This document shows, in pieces, positions 1 through 6,870 of a stretch of 12,928 bases of DNA. The DNA is from CAZQHK01 sp964593455 (GTDB lineage: Bacteria > Muiribacteriota > CAYSPT01), in NCBI GenBank assembly GCA_964593455.1, contig CAZQHK010000061.1, positions 1 through 12,928 of the forward strand, in the 5' to 3' direction. The notes below the pieces were generated by a model that saw only the letters and a program-made list of their open reading frames with translations, did not search any database and had not been told where the DNA came from. The position numbers and the translations under genes are program-made. Position 1 is the first letter of the stretch, and each line of letters begins with the position of its first letter.

Positions 1-52
1 TGGAACCTGTAACACTAACTTTGGAAGTGGTACAATGATTGGGGGCAGGTCA
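1..52. mobile_element. Insertion sequence tip, left contig end (partial)
   Basis: These bases are the exact reverse complement of 12874-12925. Read outward from base 52 the tip is TGACCTGCCCCC..., so the IS body lies to the left, outside the window. The 5'-TG end followed by a C-rich stretch resembles IS3-family termini; that family call is inference, because no transposase is visible. Perfect identity over 52 bases is longer than most IS left/right inverted repeats. The two contig ends are therefore more likely the same IS end of two copies in opposite orientation than the left and right ends of one element type. Confidence 0.75.
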
Positions 53-532
53 TTTACAATAACGATTGTTGCCGGTCTATTAAAGCTTGGAACAAAGCAA
101 GCTATTGATTATTATATTATGTCCGCTTTTTTCTTTATCTTATTCGTTGTAGGTTTAATCGTTATTCGAAAATTAATTGCTATAAGAGTCGCGGAGATTA
201 ATCTAAGTCTCGAAATGAGTCTTAAAAGACAATATTTTATTGAAAAGTATCCGCAGATAGATCCGTTTGTGGGTAAGTACTTCAAAATATTAACAAAAGA
301 TAGCATCACCTTCTGTAAATACCAGAGTTCTGATTTTCAAAGTATTTTATTCTATGCATTGTTAAATTGTCTTGTATTAGCAGCTGGCATTTATTGCCTT
401 GTATTTAACCTTAATTCTATTGCAGCTGCAATTATTTTTGAATTAGTGGGATTAGTTATATATTTCTTTGCTATAAACTATTTCATCGAGCAGCTGAGGA
501 AGGCTGATAAAGGATTAGAATTGCAACGCTAA
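35..532 (+). CDS. Membrane protein, 5' end replaced by IS tip
   Basis: I do not recognise a family. The reading frame gives 165 residues with hydrophobic segments at about 25-46, 103-125 and 127-150, and a charged soluble loop at about 47-100. Codons 1-6 (35-52) lie wholly inside the IS tip, and native sequence starts at Phe7. The true N-terminus, possibly with another membrane segment, was therefore probably lost. A weak ribosome-site-like GGAAGTGG precedes the IS-borne ATG, so a shortened product could still be made. The stop lies 30 bases before the LpxD-ACP gene on the same strand, so the two may be co-transcribed. The gene is AT-rich like its neighbour and unlike the rest of the window. 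It is probably a broken gene rather than a native 165-residue protein. Confidence 0.6.
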   Translation: MIGGRSFTITIVAGLLKLGTKQAIDYYIMSAFFFILFVVGLIVIRKLIAIRVAEINLSLEMSLKRQYFIEKYPQIDPFVGKYFKILTKDSITFCKYQSSDFQSILFYALLNCLVLAAGIYCLVFNLNSIAAAIIFELVGLVIYFFAINYFIEQLRKADKGLELQR

Positions 533-562
533 ATTAAGCTTAAGGAGCTGAGAAATTAGCTT

Positions 563-1861
563 ATGTATATCAACAATATTTCGTTGAAAAAGATTATCGA
601 AGATCATTATGGGGATATTATTGGTGATAAAAACAAACAAATTAATGGGATAAATGATGTTTACCATACTAAAGCAAATCAAATTACATTTGCTGATAAC
701 AAAAAATACTTTGATAAAGCATTAGAATCTTTAGCAGCAGCAGTTATTATAAGTAAAGAATTGTACTCTACACATTATAATACAATTATAAATAAGCCGC
801 AAAAATCATTTATAGTTGTAGATCACCCCATATTGCTCTTTAATGAACTGCTTAATCAGTATTCTAACAGAATTTCCTTTAAATCTCTTTGTGAAAGCGA
901 GCTTAATGAACTTACTGAACAGGGTTTAGATATAGGAAATAATGTCAAAATTGGCATTAATGGATATATTGGTGAAGATGTAAAAATAGGTAATGATATT
1001 TCTATCTGGCCAATGGTATTCATTGGAGATAATGTCACGATAGGCGATAACGTCGAGATTTTCCCTAATGTTTCTATAATTGCAAATACAATTATTGGTA
1101 ATAATGTTATTATCAATAGTGGCGCTGTTATTGGTAGTAGAGGGTTTTGTTACGGGAAAGTTGGCGAGACTTACGTTGCACAAGCTATGAGAGGGAAAAT
1201 TGTTATTGAAGATGATGTTGAAATAGGTGCGAATGTAACTATTGATATGTCAAGTACCGATGAAACCAGAATTGCCGCACAGACAAAAATCGATAATTTA
1301 GTTCACATTGCTCATGATGTGACAATTGGAAATAATACTTTGATTCTTGGTATGGTAGGCATTGCAGGACAGTCTACTATTGGAAATAATGTTATTTTAA
1401 GAGGACAAAGCGGTATAGTCGCTCCAGCAACAATCCATGATAATATTGAAGTTGCTCCAAAAGCAGGTGTGCATGAAGATATTATTGACCAGGGGCGCTA
1501 TATAAATTTCCCTATAGAAAAAGAATTCTACTTCAAAAAGTATGAGTCCAATAAAAAACGGCTAGCTTCTTTGTTTGCTACAGTTAGTCTTATTAAAAAA
1601 GTGGTATTGGAATCAAATAATGGAGATTTTTCTATTGCAAAAAAATTAAAATCCATTATCAGCGATCAATTAGAAATTGAATATAAAAAAGTTGATTTTA
1701 GAAAAGAGCTTGTAGATGATTTAGGGGCAGATTCGCTGGACATGGTTGAGTTGATAATGGCAGTTGAAGAAGAATTTGATATCCAAATTCCTGATGAAGA
1801 TGCAAAAAAAATAATAACTGGTGGAGATTTATTGCGATTTGTTACATCTTCATTTAAATGA
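563..1861 (+). CDS. lpxD: LpxD-like UDP-sugar N-acyltransferase fused to acyl carrier protein
   Basis: LpxD transfers a 3-hydroxyacyl chain from acyl-ACP to the 2-amino group of UDP-3-O-acyl-glucosamine in lipid A synthesis, in the cytoplasm. Residues 1-110 match the LpxD uridine-binding domain (ANQITFADNKKYF near 38-50). Residues 120-305 are a left-handed beta-helix of IG(D/N)NV-type hexapeptides. They include GSRGFCYG (191-198), the counterpart of GSDGFGY, and NLVHIAHDVTIGNN (245-258), where His251 aligns with the catalytic His239 of E. coli. After a linker, residues about 355-432 form a complete acyl carrier protein with LGADSLDMVEL (387-397), whose Ser391 is the phosphopantetheine site, and the helix III sequence EEEFDIQIPDEDA. 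Ordinary LpxD is about 340 residues and has no ACP. The usual IDRG motif reads IDMS (227-230), so the sugar substrate may differ from that of lipid A. AAGGAG (542-547) lies 15 bases before the ATG, a long spacing. No other lpx gene is present. The domain calls are firm; the substrate is unknown. Confidence 0.9.
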   Translation: MYINNISLKKIIEDHYGDIIGDKNKQINGINDVYHTKANQITFADNKKYFDKALESLAAAVIISKELYSTHYNTIINKPQKSFIVVDHPILLFNELLNQYSNRISFKSLCESELNELTEQGLDIGNNVKIGINGYIGEDVKIGNDISIWPMVFIGDNVTIGDNVEIFPNVSIIANTIIGNNVIINSGAVIGSRGFCYGKVGETYVAQAMRGKIVIEDDVEIGANVTIDMSSTDETRIAAQTKIDNLVHIAHDVTIGNNTLILGMVGIAGQSTIGNNVILRGQSGIVAPATIHDNIEVAPKAGVHEDIIDQGRYINFPIEKEFYFKKYESNKKRLASLFATVSLIKKVVLESNNGDFSIAKKLKSIISDQLEIEYKKVDFRKELVDDLGADSLDMVELIMAVEEEFDIQIPDEDAKKIITGGDLLRFVTSSFK

Positions 1862-2270
1862 ATCTTTGTATAGACTATATCAATAGTGCAATCATCTTTT
1901 TATACTACCCCCTGAAAATTTGAGTCCACCAATAAGAGATGATTTTAATGTCATAATTTAGCCCATTATTACTGAGTTTTGAACAATAACAACTCAAATA
2001 GCCGATAAACACTGCATTCTCACTCGCCATTTCTTGGCCGGTAAATCAGAGAATGATACCAAAGGATGTCTCTATGGATGATAGACCTTAAATCAGGCTA
2101 TTGGGAGGGTGAAAATAGAAGTCAATAATGGTTGTTAGAGCTTAAACTACCTGTATTTACTAGCTAAACACTCCACTCAAAGACTGCCTGGAAAACCTCA
2201 AGCAGAGTTTTCGATATTGATGCGTTCAGGGACCCGAACTTGACTCGAACAAACCACAAGGAAACTTGTT
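1862..2270. other. Non-coding GC transition region
   Basis: This 409-base stretch separates the AT-rich left part from the GC-rich right part and holds no convincing gene. At about 1907-1930 the sequence ACCCCCTGAAAATTTGAG resembles a degraded IS terminus. Short inverted repeats are present: TGAGTT/AACTCA (1973-1978 with 1991-1996) and CATTCTC/GAGAATG (2015-2021 with 2049-2055). Neither is followed by a T-run. I see no clear terminator for the LpxD-ACP gene or for the phosphatase gene ending at 2271. Confidence 0.5.
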
Positions 2271-5216
2271 TTACTCAGGAGTGTCTGGCGTTTCTTCAGC
2301 GTTTTCTTTAGCGGCCGGAACCGGCACAGTATCCGCGATTTTGAAGACGGTGGCGGTCATGTCGTCGAACTGTTTTCTTTTGCCGGCGAACTTGTCGACA
2401 TCATCGAATACCGCGGTTATTATCTCGTCCGCGGAGAGATGGCGCGACTTGAGAATCATCTCGTTCATCCGGTCCATACCGTACATCTCGTCTTTCGAAT
2501 TGTGGGCCTCGTTGATCCCGTCGGTAAAGAGGAAAAGCACGTCTCCGGGTTTCAGGTCTTCTTCCACCCGTTTGAACTTCATCTTTTTCATGACCCCTAC
2601 CGGCACGCCGCGGACAAAGAATTCCAGACACTTCTCCTCACCTTCACGGGCTACGATGATGGGGTTGTGACCGGCATTGAAGAATGACACTTTCATCTCT
2701 TCCAGGTCGATGGTCAGGTACATGCAAGTGGCAAAAGAGCTCTCCTTGATGATCTGTTCCCGGCTCACTATGATGTTGACCTGCTCCATGAGCTGGGGAC
2801 TGTCGCCGCTGGTGGCGATGACCGTTTTCATGGCACTGCGGATCATGTTGGCCAGCAGGGCCGCGGCCACGCCTTTGCCGGTGATGTCGGCTATGGCGGC
2901 ACTCAGTTTTTTCTCGCCCTGTTCGAAGAAGGTGTAGAAGTCACCGGCCAGACCCCTGGCCGGCCTGGAGCGTCCGGCAATGTCGAGTCCTTCCACCTTC
3001 GGGTACTCGGCCGGCAGAAGCCGTGCCTGGATTCGTTTGGCAAGCTCGATGTCCTTTTCGAGCGTTGCTTTCTCCCGCCGGTACATCAAGAACGCTTTGA
3101 AGGTCAGGACCCGATGGTAGACGGAGATAACTATAAACGCGAGCGCGATGGTTATCACCGGCGACACCACGCCAAGGATCAGACCGCTTTTCGTGAACAG
3201 CAAGAAGCTCACCGCGAGATGAGCGCCTATCAGTAACAGGGCCACAGCCATTCCCGCCCAGTATCCTAAAAATGGAAGGATTCCCGCCAGTATAAACGTC
3301 AAACCCAGCGCCACCAGGGAGGTGTATGCGATCGGTAGTTCCGTGATGAAATCTCCGTTGGTGCAAGCGTTGACCACGTTGGCATAGGTTTCTCCCATGG
3401 GATAGGTTTCCATGAACGGCATGACCCCGATATCGGCGGTGCCGCTGGCGGTCAGGACGACGATACACGTACTGCCGGCAACCGTGTTCTCAAGTTCTTT
3501 GATGATGGATGTTTTTTCCTGCTCCATCTGGTCATAGGCGCTGATCACGGAATCCATCAGATCGAGCCTGGCGGTCACCCGTTTCATCAGGTCGGGGTTA
3601 TCCTTAAACCGGGGGCTGGTTTCGACCTGCTGCTCGAGGCGGTCGATCATTCCCTTTATCTGCGGGAGAACGCTGTCCGCTACCTGGCCCAGGAGTTCCG
3701 GTGTAAACGGTTTTCCCACCAGTTCGTCAAACTGTCCGCCCAGGTACCGGTCGGCGGCCTTGCGGAGAAGTTCCCACTGCCATTGCTCCATATCCTGGAT
3801 GGTTAAAAAGCTCTGCGCCGAGAGATGTTTGAACGTGTTCCACGCGCCGGCGTAGTTGATAAAATACTGCCCGTCCTTTTCGAGAGGAATGTTAAGGTCT
3901 TTCCCCGTCGGCAGCGGGACCCGGATAGTCTGGTTATCCAGGCTGACGGTATCGGGATCGACCCCCAGTTGGTCCAGGGCCAGCAGGAAAGAAGCGTGGA
4001 TGAACACCCGGTCCCCGTCCGCGAGGAACGGGGGCAGACGCCGGAACGTGCCGTCCTGGTCGGGGTTGGCGTTGGAGAATCCGGCCCCCCTGGCGGAATC
4101 GGCCAGAACCGGTACCAACGGAATCAGCCCGCCTGATGTCCCGACCATGTCCGGACTGCCTAGTTTTGCCGATTGCATACCAAACCACTGAAACATCTTG
4201 AACCGGCTGTACTCCCAGGGTACGAGCTGGTTGACCACATCCTGAAAACGATACGGCTCGTTGGTCGGAAGAGCGCTCATCGTCACGGCGGAGATATCCT
4301 CGATCTCCGCTGTCTCTCCGGCTGCCCGGATCTGGTTTCGCACCTCTTCGGTAATAATCACGGCCCGTAACCGGGGAATACGTTGTTCAACCTGTTCCGG
4401 GTCCGCCGACAGTTCGGCGGCGATCATGTCCGCTTTCAGATCGAGGTTCTGTTTCAGCCTGTCTTCGATTTTTTTGTCCAGCGGATCCCGGTCCGCCGGC
4501 CTGGTGCGTGGGTCCCGCAGATGAAACACCAGGAAAACGTTCCCCGGTTTCTTGAGCGATTCGGCCAGGACCGCGTCCGGGTCTTCCGTAATGCCGTCAA
4601 ACAACCGGCCCAACGTCTGGAACCGCTCATCGATAGCGCCTCCTTCAGCCAGAAGCGTGGGGGCGATATCGCCTTTTCCGTAACCCTGAGCAAAGAGAGT
4701 CAGGGCCGCGTCGACCGTTTCGGTCAACGACCGGCGGACGGTCTCCACTTCCTGCTGGACCGATTCCCTGGTATTGCCGGATTTCACCGTCATCTGCGAC
4801 GGATCGACAAACTCGATATCAAGCAGCACCCGGTCCGCTTGAAAGCGGGTCAGACCGTTAACCACTCGCGCAATCCTGGTCCGGGGCCATGGCCAGCGGC
4901 CGTATTTACGCAGGCTCTCATTGTCGATATCGATCATCACGATATCGTCTCGGACGGTAATCTGAGGACGCAGCCTGAACCTGAAATCAACGGTTTTGAG
5001 TTCTATATCACGGGAGAGACGGGTAGCGGAAAAAGCCGCAATCAGCAGAAACGAAGCCAGCGCCAGGGCGAATGTATACAACCAGGCCTTACCGGTCCTG
5101 ATTACTCCCCCTATCTCCTTGCTTAAATCGGGCTCGGTGTCCTTTAGCTTTATCTTCTTCTTGGGACCTTTACCGCCTTTAGCGCCCGGTTTCGGTTTCT
5201 TTTCTTCTTTCCCCAT
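2271..5216 (-). CDS. CHASE2 sensor with SpoIIE/PP2C serine phosphatase
   Basis: This is a membrane sensor whose output should remove phosphate from a STAS-type anti-sigma antagonist. A Lys-rich N-terminus (1-35) is followed by a membrane helix at about 45-63. A large extracytoplasmic CHASE2 domain spans about 66-620, with VDFRFRLRP (76-84), MIDIDNESL (94-102), GRWPWPRTR (106-114) and DQDGTFRR (386-393). Three more helices follow at about 628-650, 652-675 and 678-702. A helical linker leads to the PP2C domain at 720-960. Metal-binding acidic motifs are intact: GDF with Asp759, ADITGKG with Asp777, FTDG with Asp899, and DDMT with Asp951-Asp952; AGHNP is at 848-852. The start has GAGGAGA at 5221-5227, about five bases from the ATG. 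At about 555 residues the sensor part looks long for CHASE2. The STAS gene is divergent, 255 bases away, and is a likely substrate (inference). Confidence 0.93.
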   Translation of the reverse strand: MGKEEKKPKPGAKGGKGPKKKIKLKDTEPDLSKEIGGVIRTGKAWLYTFALALASFLLIAAFSATRLSRDIELKTVDFRFRLRPQITVRDDIVMIDIDNESLRKYGRWPWPRTRIARVVNGLTRFQADRVLLDIEFVDPSQMTVKSGNTRESVQQEVETVRRSLTETVDAALTLFAQGYGKGDIAPTLLAEGGAIDERFQTLGRLFDGITEDPDAVLAESLKKPGNVFLVFHLRDPRTRPADRDPLDKKIEDRLKQNLDLKADMIAAELSADPEQVEQRIPRLRAVIITEEVRNQIRAAGETAEIEDISAVTMSALPTNEPYRFQDVVNQLVPWEYSRFKMFQWFGMQSAKLGSPDMVGTSGGLIPLVPVLADSARGAGFSNANPDQDGTFRRLPPFLADGDRVFIHASFLLALDQLGVDPDTVSLDNQTIRVPLPTGKDLNIPLEKDGQYFINYAGAWNTFKHLSAQSFLTIQDMEQWQWELLRKAADRYLGGQFDELVGKPFTPELLGQVADSVLPQIKGMIDRLEQQVETSPRFKDNPDLMKRVTARLDLMDSVISAYDQMEQEKTSIIKELENTVAGSTCIVVLTASGTADIGVMPFMETYPMGETYANVVNACTNGDFITELPIAYTSLVALGLTFILAGILPFLGYWAGMAVALLLIGAHLAVSFLLFTKSGLILGVVSPVITIALAFIVISVYHRVLTFKAFLMYRREKATLEKDIELAKRIQARLLPAEYPKVEGLDIAGRSRPARGLAGDFYTFFEQGEKKLSAAIADITGKGVAAALLANMIRSAMKTVIATSGDSPQLMEQVNIIVSREQIIKESSFATCMYLTIDLEEMKVSFFNAGHNPIIVAREGEEKCLEFFVRGVPVGVMKKMKFKRVEEDLKPGDVLFLFTDGINEAHNSKDEMYGMDRMNEMILKSRHLSADEIITAVFDDVDKFAGKRKQFDDMTATVFKIADTVPVPAAKENAEETPDTPE

Positions 5217-5455
5217 TATCTCTCCTCATGAAAGGCTATGCTGCTCACGTTTTTATAACGCCATATGGTAATTCTAGATTATAGGAAAACTGAATAGCTG
5301 AGTCAACGAATCCCTCTTTATCAATAACCACTTTTCCAAAGTTGCCAATGAGGGGCGCTCGAATGCCTCTCCAAAACCTGAAATATCCGTTTCCTTTGAA
5401 AAAAAGTTCTTGTGCCTTGCAGGGAACACTCTAATCTGGTAATGTGGGGAGCGAA

Positions 5456-5463
5456 AAGGAGGA
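5456..5463 (+). promoter_or_regulatory. Ribosome binding site deciding a TTG start
   Basis: AAGGAGGA is a near-perfect Shine-Dalgarno sequence and lies eight bases before TTG at 5472. This makes the TTG the best start for the STAS gene over the upstream ATGs. Confidence 0.72.
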
Positions 5464-5471
5464 ACATCGTC

Positions 5472-5801
5472 TTGTTTACGCATACAGATTATGACGGCAA
5501 GATCGTCGTTACAATCGAGGGCAACCTCGACGAAGAGTCCTCACCCGGTTTAAGAGAATACATGACCCCCCTGATCGACGGCGGCAGCAAGTACTTTGTT
5601 CTCGATATGTCGAAAGTATTTTACGCTGCCAGTTGCGGTCTGGGGGTGCTTTGCGAGCTGCGGGACAGGCTGGAAGACGTGGATGGATGGATCAGGTTCG
5701 CCAACGCGAGTGAAGATCTCATCGAGGTATTCAGGTTTGTTATGCTGGACGAACTGTTCCCGTCATTCGACAACATAGCAGAAGCGTTAAACGAAGCATA
5801 A
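5472..5801 (+). CDS. STAS-domain anti-sigma factor antagonist
   Basis: The product is a single STAS domain of 109 residues, like SpoIIAA/RsbV. Unphosphorylated, such a protein sequesters an anti-sigma kinase and frees the sigma factor. It shows the beta-strand GKIVVTIEGNLDEESS (9-24), YFVLDMSKV (41-49), and ASCGLGVL (53-60), where Ser54 aligns with the phosphorylated Ser58 of SpoIIAA. I chose a TTG start at 5472 because AAGGAGGA (5456-5463) sits eight bases upstream and the STAS fold begins directly after it. The in-frame ATGs at 5412 and 5442 lack such a site and would add residues unlike the family. The stop is 10 bases from the converging sigma gene. The divergent SpoIIE-type phosphatase is the expected partner. 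The residue before Ser54 is Ala and the one after is Cys, where SpoIIAA has Asp and Ser. Confidence 0.87.
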   Translation: MFTHTDYDGKIVVTIEGNLDEESSPGLREYMTPLIDGGSKYFVLDMSKVFYAASCGLGVLCELRDRLEDVDGWIRFANASEDLIEVFRFVMLDELFPSFDNIAEALNEA

Positions 5802-5811
5802 ATCCATTACT

Positions 5812-6708
5812 TCAGTCTTGATAGAATCCTACCAGCTGTTTGCTCCTGGATGGGTGGCGGAGATTTCTTAGCGCCCCGGCTTCAATTTGCCGTATCCTTT
5901 CCCGAGTCACGCCGAACAGTTTACCTATCTCTTCTAACGTGTGGGGCCTGCCTCCCTTGAGCCCGAACCGATATTCGATGACCTTCGCTTCCTTGACTTC
6001 CAGCGAATCGAGGACCCGCTCGATACTGAGTCTGAGCATCGATTGGAACGCCAGGTCCAGAGGTGACGGTAATTCCTTGTCTTCGATAAAATCAATCAGC
6101 AGGCTCTCATTATCGCCGACAGGCGTGTCCAGAGAAATAACATCCACGGCTTTTTCCAGCGCTAGTTTGACCCTTGCTTCCGGGATTTGAGCCAGGCTGG
6201 CCAGTTCCTGCGGCGTCGGGTTGCGGCCTGACTTTTGGCGCAACCGGATAGACAGGCGTCTCATCCGGTTGATTGTCTCGACCAGGTGCACCGGGAGCCT
6301 GATTGTTCTGGCCTGATCGGCGATGGCCCGGGTGACCGCCTGCCTGATCCACCAGATGGCATACGTGGAAAACTTGAACCCTTTATGCGCGTTGAATTTT
6401 TTGACCGCGCGAAGCAGCCCCTTGTTCCCTTCCTGGATCAAGTCGAGAAATGACAGGCCGCGGTTGATGTATCGTTTGGCGACACTCACCACCAGCCGGA
6501 GATTGGCGTTGATAAACTGCTGTCTCGCCTCATCGTTACCCTGCTCCACCAGCATGGCCAGACGCCGTTCCGCTACCGGAGAAAGTAACGAAATCTCTCC
6601 GATCGCCCGAAGATACAAGGTCAGTGAATCATCAAAGGAATCTGGGGGGCGGCGCTGCACATCGTCTGCCATCCGGCTTTTTTTACACGGTCGTACTCGA
6701 ACCGCCAT
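5812..6708 (-). CDS. Sigma-70 family RNA polymerase sigma factor (group 1/2, RpoD-like)
   Basis: It directs RNA polymerase to promoters. From the chosen start (298 residues), region 1.2 begins near residue 27 (SLTLYLRAIG). Region 2 includes LSFLDLIQEGNKGL at about 85-98 and the promoter-melting FSTYAIWWIRQAV at 113-125. Region 3 follows, and region 4 has the helix-turn-helix LEEIGKLFGVTRERIRQIEA at 258-277, then LRNLRHPSRS. These are close to housekeeping sigma motifs. Region 1.1 and the long non-conserved insert are absent, and the length resembles a group 2 factor or a compact primary factor. GAGGTG lies nine bases before this ATG. The frame continues to an ATG at 6777 without a ribosome site, and a third ATG at 6672 is possible. 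It converges on the STAS gene and diverges from the FHA-GGDEF gene. Group 1/2 sigma factors are not usually controlled by partner switching, so a direct link to the STAS protein is not implied. Confidence 0.92.
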   Translation of the reverse strand: MAVRVRPCKKSRMADDVQRRPPDSFDDSLTLYLRAIGEISLLSPVAERRLAMLVEQGNDEARQQFINANLRLVVSVAKRYINRGLSFLDLIQEGNKGLLRAVKKFNAHKGFKFSTYAIWWIRQAVTRAIADQARTIRLPVHLVETINRMRRLSIRLRQKSGRNPTPQELASLAQIPEARVKLALEKAVDVISLDTPVGDNESLLIDFIEDKELPSPLDLAFQSMLRLSIERVLDSLEVKEAKVIEYRFGLKGGRPHTLEEIGKLFGVTRERIRQIEAGALRNLRHPSRSKQLVGFYQD

Positions 6709-6870
6709 ACTATTCAACACCTCGCCCAACGATCTCCGCCGGCCCTGAGGACCAGAAGAAACCGGTTTTCCTTCCATTAAACGCAGCTAAGAAGCAGAAG
6801 ATTCCTGTGTATGATCATGAAATATGCAGGCAAGTGAAATATCATGGTTATTTGTGATAGTATTAAATCA

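Noticed and set aside
2015..2055. CATTCTC/GAGAATG inverted repeat as a possible small RNA or terminator
   Set aside because: The arms are only 7 bp with a 27-base loop and no T-run, which is easily expected by chance in this stretch.
2215..2270. tRNA-like T-loop strings (GTTCGAGTC, GTTCGGGTCC) on the minus strand
   Set aside because: No acceptor stem, D-arm or anticodon arm can be built around them, so they are not a tRNA.
4383..5126. Plus-strand open frame of 247 codons
   Set aside because: It lies antisense within the CHASE2-phosphatase gene, has no recognisable motifs, and arises from the GC-rich codon pattern of the real gene.
5350..5371. Stem-loop GAGGGGC/GCCTCTC with an 8-base loop
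   Set aside because: The stem has one G-T pair, no T-run follows on either strand, and the position within the divergent region gives no clear role.
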